The position numbers and the translations under genes are program-made. A DNA stretch of 64,000 nucleotides from NCBI GenBank assembly GCA_949130485.1, contig OX422198.1, forward strand, positions 3,707,262 to 3,771,261, read 5' to 3'. Shown in pieces: positions 43,008-54,400 of the stretch. This DNA comes from Agelas oroides. Its lineage: Eukaryota > Porifera > Demospongiae > Agelasida > Agelasidae. The stretch's first letter is position 1. Each line of letters begins with the position of its first letter. The notes below the pieces were generated by a model. That model saw only the letters and a list, made by a program, of their open reading frames with translations. It searched no databases and had not been told where the DNA came from.

Positions 43008-43560
43008 CAGTGGCGTAGGAACCGTAGCGGCCGTAGCGGCTTTGGCCGCTACACTTTTTAGGCCGTAAATTAATATTCATAACCTGCATGCTATAAGTTA
43101 GCTCAAGCTAGCCTCGTACTCTGGGAGCGAGGCTAAGGTCAAGCAGCCTCTTTGTTGCATCAGTCTCATATGCAATTACATGCGTGCATTTCCGCTATTA
43201 GGTGATCGAAATCTTGGCAGTGAGGTGACTCGGTACGAAGCTAATGCAGATTTTCAAAGAGTTGCGTGGCTCAAAGCGACGAAAGCTAGCCAGGCGGTCT
43301 CCTGGGAACGACGACGACAAAGTCAGTATAATCTGTTTTCCTGAATGTTGTACTGGAGGGTTGCTAAGGTCTGAGAACAAGGCTAGAATATTATACACCG
43401 TTGAAAAAGGCTTTATTTTGCAGTCTAAAGGTGCACACTTTTAAAAAATTCGCCGCCGCGCATAGCGCGGCAAAGTTACTTTCCATTTTTTTTAACAGTG
43501 CTTCACGTGGCACAGCATGGCCTCTACACTTCAAATTTAGTTCCTACACCTATGCTACTG
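43008..43560. mobile_element. hAT-like element of ~550 bases
   Basis: The left end CAGTGGCGTAGGAACC and the right end, read inverted, CAGTAGCATAGGTGTAGGAAC resemble hAT-type CAGTGGCG termini. An 8-bp target duplication is not evident. A micro-element (43109-43135) lies inside. The interior has a frame of 66 codons with no recognised family. Confidence 0.45.
43109..43135. mobile_element. 27-base micro-element, same family as the 629-base element
   Basis: TAGCCTCG, a short centre and CGAGGCTA, flanked by agctcaagc and aggtcaagc (8 of 9 identical). This is the shortest of three members in the window that share these ends. Confidence 0.75.
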
Positions 43561-44310
43561 TAAGTATTCTTTCATGAGAGCACACCTTACTCATCTAACT
43601 CAGACCAGTATATAGTATCTCTTTCTCTTGGTGCATGTTCATAACATTTAGCCTGATCATTTTGTGGGGGTTTAAGCTTAAAAGTAAACAATTTAGATAT
43701 TGTAAAGTTCCCTTTGAGCAACAATTATTGAGAGGCCCCACATCAAAATGTTGCTGCTTGCATCTTCAGGAACCATTTCAGAATCCCACCTCAAAGATCC
43801 CAAGTGCTTACTGAATGTACAAGTGGTGGCCTCTTATGCTACTCAGACATTTTTGTAACCCCCACTACCATAAGTGTAGCAACCAGTATATACATCTCAC
43901 ACAGAGAGAAGTTAGTTTAGAATGAGTAAGGGTGTTATGATGCTTGTTCAGAGCTACTTACACTAAAGGGAATGTTGTTGTGGTAGGTTGTTGATGTCAG
44001 TCTCGATGTGTATAGACCATCACAAAGCAAGATAAAGTTAAAATTGGTTGCAGTGAACTTATTATTTTGACAAGATCTGGATCATACTTTTATCACATAT
44101 TTCACATATCAGGAGAAATGTTGTTTTTTTTTGTGTGCATGAATCAGTAAAGAGTACAAAATATGCCTTTAGCTATACACATTACGTATTTAGTGGATAC
44201 ATTTTTTTTTGTCTGAAACATAGTATCTAGCTATATCAAATAAATCAAGGATAACTGTAGTGTACAATATCAAAAGCAACAAATGATGATTTAAATTTGC
44301 TTGCAGAGCT

Positions 44311-46212
44311 CTACATTGAACCATAGGGCACCAGGCTATTTACACCAGCCTGTGGTTGGCAGTCACTTTGAGAATCCCCTTCTCCACCACTTGAACTGTT
44401 TGTTGCTGGAAGAAGTGGTTGGTACATGTCAGGATTTACAATCCTGTCAGGGAGATCTTCATTGTCACCTCTCTGAATGTGCTGGTACTGGTTTTCATTT
44501 CTTGCTAGGAGGATTTTTTTAATCCTGCTGCAACAAGCACGAAACAGTGCCACTTGAGAGAGGATTTTGTACAAAATAAACGATGTAAAATACAAGAAAG
44601 GGGTTAACAGAATCACATATAGCAATGGAATATAATAATGTACATTTGTTGTGTGGGTATACATCATCAAGAAGGTTGTTAAAGCCACTAAAGCAAATGC
44701 TAAAGAGTCTATAACGTTAAAATAGTTGTTCTTGTATGGACGAAATAGAGCAAATAATAAGGATATGACAACAGGAACTGGTATTGTTATCAGCCACCTA
44801 ATAACTCTAGGCTGTGCAATGAATCCTACCAATAGTACAACTCGAAACAATAAGTACAGTCCAGCAAAGTAGCGATAGTCACGAGTACCATTTGTGCCAT
44901 TCTTGTAACATCCCTGGAAGGCATCAGCAAATGTATGCAGAAATTGCCACCTTATTCTAGTGCAGTAGCCAAGACATCTCTGGAATGATCTCATGGGGTA
45001 CAAGAGGAGAAGTAACAGTGGAAATACAACAAACACCAGCAGGACACTTATTGCAGGCAGAGCGAAGGGAAGGTGTTGCCGGCTGAAGTATTCAATTGAA
45101 GCATCATAGTAGAGTACATCTGGACCAAATGTTTTGCCTGTGTTATTGTATAGTGTGCTAGTGTCCAGTAGTTTGTAGGATACCGTCAGAAGCTTTGAAT
45201 AGGACAGCAGTAGGAAAGTAGCAAAAGTATTGATTACAGAACCCTTGGGATTCCACCTCCTTCTGAATTGAGCAAAGCACACATGGAATGGCCTCCACAC
45301 ACAAACTACCACCCTAACTCCACTGTCATACATCTCAACACAAACATAAATCACTAATGTCAGCAAAAGTGGGTAAACAGCAACAATATACTCCAGTGCT
45401 AGCATGTAAAGTGTACTCATGTCACTGCTGATACAAAACAAAGGAATAGAGTATTGAAAGAAATCTAAATTCCAGATCCCGTAAAAAGTCAGTAATGCAA
45501 GTTCAAAGAACTGTATTGCTGTTAGATGAGTGGCAGAGTAAACATATGTATAGGCATAAGGGCTTAAGAGTGTGCTTGCACATGTTATGTACTGACAGAG
45601 AAACACAAAAGCATTCATTTCAGCAGAGGTTACATGAAACTGGAAAACCATCACCAAGAAACACAAAATGGTTGCAGGAAACAAGGTAGCTGAAATATAC
45701 ACCAGCCACCCATATCGTTTATCAAAGCACTCTACACACTGCCATTTGTAGGAGAGAACAGCAGGTCCCAAACCTTTTTGACATCGGCTGCACAACAGAC
45801 CAGTTCGGTTCAAACCACTGCACATGAAGCTGTTTAGTTCAGAAGTGTCATTTGGGAGAGTGACAAAGAAAATCTGAGCTCCAGCATGGTGGTTGCTGAA
45901 TGGACATCCTCCTGCAACTGTTTCTTTGGTTGTGTCATTGTAACTCATACAGTAGCCAGCAGAAATTAGAATCTCTTGGGTAGTGTAATTACACACTATA
46001 CTATCATCTAATGTAGCACCACACACACACCTGGTCACTCCATTGTACTTTGTCTCCCGGTACCAAGTTGGACAAGACTGCTCCTGTACAATACTTGATC
46101 TCCCTCTCTGACTACCATCTAGTGTCTTAGCATCCTTAGTTGCTGGGTGTAGCTCACTACCCCAACACGAGCTGATCATGAACACAATCACTATGCACTC
46201 ATACGTTGCCAT
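44311..46212 (-). CDS. Cys-rich multipass membrane protein, intact copy
   Basis: 633 residues in one exon from an ATG followed by a signal peptide (about 1-19). The extracellular part to about 165 has paired cysteines and several N-glycosylation sites, ending in a GLLCSRCQKGLGP motif (138-150). About ten hydrophobic segments follow between 168 and 548. Conserved blocks are NPKGSVINTFATFLLLSYSKLL (321-342), FADAFQGCYKNGT (428-440), then RDYRYFAGLYLLFR, and FRPYKNNYFNVID (490-502). These blocks mark a large family in sponges, cnidarians and choanoflagellates, in which a GLCxxC extracellular motif precedes a multi-helix, channel- or receptor-like core. Its function is unknown. The cytoplasmic tail (about 556-633) has acidic and Ser-rich stretches and ends YGSM. 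Two broken paralogues lie at 52714 and 59122. Confidence 0.8.
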   Translation of the reverse strand: MATYECIVIVFMISSCWGSELHPATKDAKTLDGSQRGRSSIVQEQSCPTWYRETKYNGVTRCVCGATLDDSIVCNYTTQEILISAGYCMSYNDTTKETVAGGCPFSNHHAGAQIFFVTLPNDTSELNSFMCSGLNRTGLLCSRCQKGLGPAVLSYKWQCVECFDKRYGWLVYISATLFPATILCFLVMVFQFHVTSAEMNAFVFLCQYITCASTLLSPYAYTYVYSATHLTAIQFFELALLTFYGIWNLDFFQYSIPLFCISSDMSTLYMLALEYIVAVYPLLLTLVIYVCVEMYDSGVRVVVCVWRPFHVCFAQFRRRWNPKGSVINTFATFLLLSYSKLLTVSYKLLDTSTLYNNTGKTFGPDVLYYDASIEYFSRQHLPFALPAISVLLVFVVFPLLLLLLYPMRSFQRCLGYCTRIRWQFLHTFADAFQGCYKNGTNGTRDYRYFAGLYLLFRVVLLVGFIAQPRVIRWLITIPVPVVISLLFALFRPYKNNYFNVIDSLAFALVALTTFLMMYTHTTNVHYYIPLLYVILLTPFLYFTSFILYKILSQVALFRACCSRIKKILLARNENQYQHIQRGDNEDLPDRIVNPDMYQPLLPATNSSSGGEGDSQSDCQPQAGVNSLVPYGSM

Positions 46213-46519
46213 CTTTATTCTTCAACAGGTGCACATGTACAGCTGCTGCACACAGGATTAACAATGAAATGTATACTGCTGTAAGGTTCACTGTATGTGT
46301 GCACAAACCACTAACAACAATATAAGGTTAGCTATACTATTGACCAAGCAATGAATTTCCCCCGAACTCTAAAACTACAATGGTAGCAACAAAAAGATAA
46401 ACAGATGGGGATGTTATTCTAATCCTTAAATGGTAATTGGATTTATACCTGGATATAGCTAGCAAACCCACTTACAGATGATTGGAAACTCCCTGGAAGA
46501 GCAGTGTTTTTGAGCGTAC

Positions 46520-46562
46520 CAAAAAACAACAACAAAAAACAACAACAACAACAACAAAAATA
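46520..46562. repeat. (AAC)n microsatellite
   Basis: Interrupted AAC repeats upstream of the intact membrane gene; repeated at 54925-54960 in unit B and absent from unit C near 61255, where the sequence has a deletion. Confidence 0.9.
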
Positions 46563-48011
46563 CCAGTAACTCATCTAGCTGTAACTGCCCCATCCATTAG
46601 CTACTAATGCCCCACTCACTTAATCTTAACTACCCCAGACCCAGTGAGTTAATAACCTCACTGTTTTCAGCTCCACACTCAATTTGTGTGCAGAAAACCC
46701 CACACCTAAAGGAGTAATGATGTGTCAGCTGGTGATGGTGCCCCCCCACTCAACACAACAACTTCGATATTCTTTACTTGCCATACCACTGAAAGTGATG
46801 AAAATTGTGGGTGCACTACTGCAATGTGAGAGCCTGGATACAAAACATGTGGACAAACATAGGTTGAGTGTGGTGCACGTCAACATAGCTTATACTTTCA
46901 GTACAGGCAAGATGCATCACAGTGATTGCATGAGCTTCAATGTGTTGCATAAACGTGTCATAAGGCATTTGATGTGGATGTAGTAGCTATTGTTATTTGG
47001 TTCCTCTATTAGGTGAGGCTGGAGGATGACATGCAACAACGTATGCAACTAGAACGATTTAGCTATGCACACCTACACACATAGTTTCGACAGCATAGGA
47101 CAAAATACATAATACTAATTTATAGCTGCACACACTTTAGCAGCATAAAAGTTATTGCATAAGTATTATTAAGTTTTCACGTGCAAGGTTTGATCTGTGA
47201 TAATGCCAAAATCTGTATCTTGTACTAAAGATAGCTGAAGCAAGACCGTGGAGGTTTCGTGGACAAACACTCACATTAGGACCATTACCTGAATGGTACT
47301 GACAAAGACTATCTGCCAATCTGTTTGGTCTAATTATTCTGGATTTGTATACCATTACAAATATGGCAGCATGCAGTGTGGCTGTCAGGAGCTGCCTCCT
47401 TTCCTACAGCATGCATCATTTGTAAATTTTCGCTTGCAGTGACTACGATCATTATTACATTATTGATGACCTTAATTGTTTTCTTCCTTGCATGCTATTC
47501 CATTCTTTAAAACGAACTTTTGTTTAGGGCAAGACACACACAGGGCAAAGAAGGCATGAGGATGATTCTCCTTGTGATGATCATCACAGTGTTGACACTG
47601 CATGCTGCCATATTTGTAATGGTGATAAGTATACTTAATAAATCCAGAATAGTGTTGATCCATCAATTGTACAGATGATTGACTGGACAGCAGTTCATAC
47701 AAAAGCCTACCACGATTACAGTCTGTTGGCTAGGATCATAAAACACTGCATCACCCTCTATAATCTATCGTCACACCCCACACCTCATTACGTCATTATG
47801 TTGTTTGTTTGTTTGTTTTTAATTGTGTAGGAATGCTCCTTCAGCCTGTAATGGCCGGTCTCCAGGAGGTCCTCAAACAGATAAAGAGAAAAACAACAAC
47901 AACAACAGCAAAAAAACAAGCAAACAAAAAACAAAACAAAGTACAAACACGCATAAGAGTGTGCAGAAGAACAATGACACAATACTGAATAAAATCAGCA
48001 AAGGATTGTAA

Positions 48012-49302
48012 TTGGGGCGAGCCTGAGCGAGCCCCACACTAGCGTGACTGCATTGCGCACGCGTGTGTGTAACTAACTATCTATGCTTGTTTGGGCCGTC
48101 CACTTACCGGAAATTTTAAAGAAATTTTAAATCTGCGGACTTACGAAAATTGTACGTGCACGTGCACATTTCAAATTCAGATTTGAGTGCTGATATGATC
48201 ATGGTATCAGAGTGCAGCGTCAGGAACCCTGAGGAAGACGACTGAAGTTGAAGGACGCGTACAAATTTTAATATGGACGGTGGTTGACGGATCGCTTCAG
48301 GTGAGCGGGCCATGGATAAACGGCACTCAGAAATGCCAGAAATTAGCTCAGTCCATGCATGTGTAGCCACGTTAGCTGCCCTGGCAGGTCGGTTTCAGGT
48401 CAGGGCCATGCATATTATTATTAAAACGGCACTCATAAACGCCATGAAATCCAGCTCATGATTTCAGTGCAAAGCTTAGTCCACGCATGTGTAGCCCAGG
48501 CTGGAGAAATTGTTGCAACTTGTTGGCGTATGTGATACCTAGCTATAGGGCTTATTATATACTTGTGCGTCATCAGGTTTGGCTTATTACGCTCATGTAG
48601 CAGTAGACAGTGACAAATCCTGCTGTGTGCCATGACAAGTTAACATTTGACATTTGAAGCAAAGCAAAAACCCTTTTAAAGCCCCCTGTGAATGGTAAAT
48701 GGATGTGCATGTAGGAGGATAATTGTGTTACATCACTCATCAGTGACATAATATCCTGTATCAGCTTGCTCAGGGTCGCCCCCACAATGTTCTACATTTT
48801 CTAGTTATGTACTATGCAATATACACAGTAGTTGGGGCGAGCCTGAGCGAGCCCCACACTAGCGGGACTGCATTGCGCAGATGTGTGTGTATACGACCAT
48901 ACGTGCTTGTTTGCTTGCGGCCATATACCGTAAATTTTAAATGCGCGTTTAAATATTTCCCGAAAATTGAACGTCCTCGTGCACTTGGTAGGGCAACGCT
49001 GGGCCTACTGCCACAGTGCAGCGTTGGCAACTGTAGCGGAGACGGCTCAAGTTTAAGCACGCACTGCACCTTACTTCTTCTTTGTCACAGCAGCTACGAA
49101 ACGACCATCAACGGCAGGCTGCTTGCTGACCGTACAAAATTATAAACGCCGGTTTGAGATCGCTTCAGGTAAGGATCGTGCATAAACGACACTCATAAAC
49201 GCTAGCGATTCAGCTCATCATTTCAGCGTTAAAGTCTATTCATGTGCATGGAGCGGCTTGCTCAGGCTCGCCCCAACAATGTTCTACATTTTCTAGTACT
49301 AT
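48012..49302. mobile_element. Two adjacent GGGGCGAGCC-ended elements
   Basis: Copies at about 48012-48803 and 48831-49302 start TTGGGGCGAGCCTGAGCGAG and end with the inverse, CTCAGGCTCGCCCCAAC (slightly altered in the first). Both continue to the same tail acaatgttctacattttctag. The shorter copy lacks interior sequence. A third fragment starts at 49388. No protein gene. Confidence 0.65.
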
Positions 49303-49342
49303 AAAAAGTCACAACACTGTGTATGCACGTACTGCCCTTTTA

Positions 49343-49919
49343 AGGTAGGACAACCTTGAATCGCGCCGATTCCGCTCATGAATAATTGGGGCGAGCCCCA
49401 CGCTTGCTTGCTTGCTTGCTTGCTTGCATGCATGCATGCAATGACAGGGAGTAGGTTTGTGGGCATTATACTCCCTGGCCTGGAGGTGAGCGGGAAAAAG
49501 CGTACATAGTTTTGTAGGGGGTGAGTTTACCTTTCTGTAACTGGGCTCAGTTTTGGTTGGTTTGAGTGGAGCTGTGTCGAATTTTGCTTCAAAGCCAGCA
49601 CAGCCAAAATTACTGTTTTTGAGGTCAAATGTGTGTTTTGGCCTGTAGACTGGGATTGAAGTGGTCTCAGGACAAATCCATACGTAAACTTTCTACTTGT
49701 TTTGTGTGTGTGTTGATGATGTGGTCAGACTGGGGGTGGAGCCTTGGAGAGGGTGCAAATTTTTATTTTAGCTGAGGGACTAAAAATTGAGTTTTTTGGC
49801 ATTATCAGGTAGAGAAAGCACTTTGGTACAAACTTTTTGTGAATCTTGAGTACACTTAGACATTACCCATCCATCCGTCCACATGACTCGGAGATTTGTG
49901 ATTCAAGGTTGTCCTACCT
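49343..49919. mobile_element. TA-flanked TIR element
   Basis: Ends AGGTAGGACAACCTTGAATC (right end inverted), flanked by TA at 49341-49342 and 49920-49921. 577 bases. It contains a GGGGCGAGCCCC fragment and (GCTT)n/(GCAT)n runs. No transposase seen. Confidence 0.8.
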
Positions 49920-49929
49920 TACAAGCAGC

Positions 49930-50810
49930 TGAGTTAGTTAGTTCTGATGGAAGCCGGTTCCATGATAGAGCAGCTTGAAATTCAAACGAATTTCAATAAA
50001 AGTTTGTACAGGGCCTCCTCAAGTGGATGTTATTTTGGCCTCGAGTTCTTGCATATTGCATTTCCCTATTCAATGTGAACTTTGAGTGAAGGTACTTGGG
50101 AGCCCCACTGTGTATGCACCTGTGGACAAGTGATAGCTGGAACACCTCTTGTCGTTGTGACAGTGTCATCCAGTGTAACTTACTTCTCAGTGTTTCACTA
50201 GGTGTGTATCTACAAGAGGAAGTGATAATCCTCATCCCGTAGTTCTGTATCTGTTCCACGTTTTGAGTGAGGACAGATCCACATGAATGCCACAACACAC
50301 AGCAGTAGTCTAAGTGAGGTAATACAAGTGCATTGTATATCTTCACTCAAGTGGGAGTGGGGAGAAAGTAGCTGACTCTTCGCAACTTGTACAGACTTAT
50401 GAAGCATTTTTGCCTTACATGCTGAATGTGTTCCTTCCATTTGAGTTGGCTGTCCACTGTGACCCCGAGGTACCGAATACTCCCCTTACGACCACTCCTC
50501 TATGACTAATTATGAGGTTGTCGCACACATTTCTCTTCCTATTCCTACAGAGAACCATAAGCTGCGTCTTCCCAATGTTCATTTTCAAGTTATTGGCATC
50601 AATCCAAAACACTACTGCCTCCAAGTCAGCTTTCCAATGCATACTTCACCTCCTGAGGATCCCTGCAGCAGCAATAGAGAGTAGTGTCATCAGCGTAGAG
50701 ATTGACTGTGCACTGTTTCTCAACTGTTTGCAGGTCAGACACTGTAAATAGAAGCAGACCCAGGATTGATCCTAGCAGGACACATCTCCATGGTAGCTTG
50801 CTCCTTACGC
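49930..50810 (-). pseudogene. Non-LTR retrotransposon reverse transcriptase relic
   Basis: Minus-strand pieces in order encode, with frame changes: a YADD catalytic box (50697-50686) in an LYADDTTLY context; LEAVVFWIDANNLKMN and IGKTQLMVL; a block with the sense of YLGVTVDSQLKW in another frame; and KIYNALVLPHLDYCCVLW with the finger-like LHWMTLSQRQEVFQLSLVHR block and SFEFQAALSWNRLP at the end. This is the thumb and C-terminal region of a Jockey/CR1-type reverse transcriptase. It is 5'-truncated, with stop codons and frameshifts. Confidence 0.8.
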
Positions 50811-51190
50811 ATCACATCGATGATCTCAAAAATATTGGGATGAAATTTTCACACTATTTTTTTCAGTCGTGAATTCCAGCCTTCCACATGATTGTTGGTC
50901 CTTGGCCCATGGCAGTCATAGTAGTTACACTGACTAATTCTGTATTGACCATTGACCCAAGTGTGTTCTCCTCTGCAAGACTGCACAGTGGTCTCATGAG
51001 TAGTCACTTTTGCTGGACATCTCCAATACATGTGATCCTTGCCATCATGAATCTTGAGGTACTTATAGCCAGCTGCCAGGAACATTAACAACACACCAAC
51101 ACTGCCTCCCACCACACATGCAGCCACTCCGACCATGAAAGAAAACAGATCATCTGCCTCACACTTCAACAACTCCAATTTATAGTGAAA
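50780..51190 (-). pseudogene. Chimeric membrane-helix exon joined to FLYWCH/MULE fragment
   Basis: On the minus strand an exon-like frame reads LLKCEADDLFSF followed by a Gly/Val-rich helix (VGVAACVVGGSVGVLLMFLAA). It runs straight into YWRC, SCRGEH and GPRTNNHVEGWNSRLKK. The last phrase is typical of the region after MULE transposase domains in FLYWCH-type proteins. One in-frame stop is followed by KFHPNIFEIIDVMRKEQ in the same frame. The helix exon occurs alone near 63838-63975, where it ends in a GTGAG donor; the chimeric joint is exactly at that donor. Confidence 0.55.
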
Positions 51191-51429
51191 GCAGGTAAAT
51201 TCTCTGTTTCATTAAGTTGTATACTGAATTGCTCGACTGTTGGCTGTTGATACATAGCACATGATTTCTATGCTGGCGCTCATGATCATTTGTGTGTACT
51301 TGCATACAAATCACAGTGATAAAGTTGTGCAACCAACATGTTAACACAAGATATACATCGTTACCTACATGCCTATCAGTGTCTCCACGACTGAAATACG
51401 ACATAACAATCAATATCAATCATTTCTGT

Positions 51430-54400
51430 AACATCTGAAAACGTAAATCTTGTTATCAAACATGTAAAGGACGATGTATATCTTGTTCCAGTGTAATACC
51501 CCATCTTCCAACAAGAGATTTTTTAACTAGAGCACACCTTACTCATCTAACTCAGACCAGTATATAGTATCTCTTTCTCTTGGGGCATGTTCATAACATT
51601 TAGCCCGATGATTTTGTGGGGTTTTAAGCATAAAAGTAAACAATTTAGATATTGTAAAGTTTCCTTTGAGCAACAATTATTGAGAGGCCCCACATCAAAA
51701 TGTTGCTGCTTGCATCTTCAGGAACCATTTCAGAATCCCACCTCAAAGATCCCAAGTGCTTACTGAATGTACAAGTGGTGGCCTCTTATGCCACTCAGAC
51801 ATTTTTGTTACCCCCACTACCATAAGTGTAGCTACCAGTATATACATCTCACACAGAGAGAAGTTAGTTTAGAATGAGTAAGGGTGTTATGATGCTTGTG
51901 CTGTACATACACCAAGTTTATGCTGTGCTAGATTCATTACAAATTAATGCTAAATTCTGCTTAATTGTTGTAATGACTGAATGCTTACAAGAGAACATCA
52001 ACACTAGTGTAATGTATAAACAATTTTTGGCAGTAGCACGAGTAAAGAGCTGAGTCTAGAGTGATATACAAACATGTTGTCATGAGGTAACTTGAAGCTA
52101 CAAATATAATGGACAATTTGCATTGCATTTCAAAGGTTGCTACACTTAATCGGTAAAACAGTATGCTTGCAATGTTCAATAGGCTATCACACTATGTACA
52201 GCACCTTATGTTTAGCGATCATTTTCAGGAATTTTCCTCTCTACCACTTGAACTCTTTGTTACTGCAAGAAGTGATTGATGCATGTTAGGATTCACAACC
52301 TTGTCAGGAAGATCTTGATTGTCACTTCTCTGAATGGGCAGCTGTCTTGTTGGAAGATCACGCCCACGTCAACTATATAGCTAACTAAACCAACAGCTAG
52401 TGTGCAGGAGTGAGTGAAAGCAAAGGTGCGCAGCACACACACACACACAATGTGCATCAATGGTGGTTGGGATATGCTGTCAAGATCTGGATCATACCTT
52501 CATTATGTATTTCACATATCAGGAGAAATGGGGTGCATGAATCAGTAAAGAGAGTACAAAATATGCCTTTATTGTACAATTAGTAGGTAGACGCAATTTT
52601 GTTGTCTGAAACATAGTAAAATATATCTAGCTATATCACATAAATCAAGGGTAACTGTAGTATATGGTATCAAAAGCTACACACACTGATTTGAATAACG
52701 TGCTTGCAGAGCTCTACATTGAACCATAGGGCACCAGGCTATTTACACCAGCCTGTGGTTGACGGTCACTTTGAGAATTTCCCTCACAAACACTTGAATG
52801 GTTTGTTGCTGGAAGAAGTGGTTGGTACATGTTAGGATTGACAATCCTGTCAGGAAGATCTTCATTGTCACCTCTCTGAATGTGCTGGTGCTGGTTTTCA
52901 TTTCTTGCTAGGAGGATTCTTTTAAGCCTGCTGCAACAAGCACGAAACAGTGCCACTTGAGAGAGGATCTTGTACAAAATAAAGGATATAAAATACAAGA
53001 AGGGAATTAACAGAATCACATACAGTAATGGAATATAATAATGTACATGTGTTGTATAGGTATACCTTATCAAGAAGGTTGAGAAAGCCACTAAAGCAAA
53101 TCCTAAACAGTCTATAACGTTAAAATAGTTATTCTTGTACGGACGAAATAGAGCAAATAATAAAGAGATGACAACAGGAACTGGTATTATTATCAGCCAC
53201 ATAAAAGCACCTGGCTGTGCAATGAATCCTACCAACAAAACAACTCGAAACAATAAGTACAGTCCAGCAAAGTAGCGATAGTCACGAGTACCATTTGTGC
53301 CATTCTTGTAACATCCCTGGAAGGCATCAGCAAATGTATGCAGAAATTGCCACCTTATTCTAGTGCAGTAGCCAAGACATCTCTGGAATGATCTCATGCA
53401 TGGGGTACAAGAGGAGAAGAAACAGTGGGAAAACAACAAACACTAGCAGGATACATATTGCAAGCAGAGCAAAGGGAAGGTGTTGCCGGCTGAAGTATTC
53501 AATTGAAGCATCATAGTAGAGTACATCTGGACCAAATGTTTGGCCTGTGTTATTGTATAGTGTATTAGTGTCCAGTAGTTTGTAGGATACCGTCAGAAGC
53601 TTTGAATAGGACAGCAGCAGGAAAGTAGCGAAAGTATTGATTACAGAACCCTTGGGATTCCACCTCCTTCTGAATCGAGCAAAACACATGTGGAATGGCC
53701 TCCACACACAAACCACCACCCTAACTCCACTGTCGTACATCTCAACACAAACATAAATCACTAATGTCAGCAAAAGTGGATAAACAGCAACAATATACTC
53801 CAGTGCTAGCATGTAAAGTGTACTCATGTCATTGCTGATACAAAATGAAGGAATAAAATATTGAAAGAAATCTAAATTCCAGATCCCATAGAAAGTCAGT
53901 AATGCAAATTCAAAGAACTGTATTGCTGTTAAACGAGAGGCAGCATAAACATATGCATAGGTATAAGGGCTTACGAGTGTGGTTGCACATGTTATGAACT
54001 GACAGAGAAACACAAAAGCATTCATTTCAGCAGAGGTTACATGAAACTGGAAAACCATCACCAAGAAACACAAAATGGTTGCAGGAAACAAGGTAGCTGA
54101 AATATACACCAGCCACCCATATCGTTTATCAAAGCATTCTACACACTGCCATTTGTAAGGGAGAACAGCAGGTCCTAAACCATTTTTACACTGGCTGCAC
54201 AACAGACCAGTTCGGTTCAAACCACTGCACATGAAACTGTTTAGTTCAGAAGTGTCATTTGGAAGAGTGACATAGAAAATCTGAGCACCAACATGGTGGT
54301 TGCTGAATGGACATTCTCCTGCAACTGTTTCTTTGGTTGTGTCATTGTAACTCATACAGTAGCCAGCAAAAATGAGAGTCTCTTGGGTAGTGTAATTACA

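Larger units (their letters stand above)
43575..47800. repeat. Tandem segmental duplication, unit A
   Basis: Starts near agcacaccttactcatcta and ends near caccctctataatc. It carries the intact membrane gene and its flanks, including the (AAC)n stretch near 46520-46560. Units B and C match it over most of its length with small indels. Confidence 0.85.
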
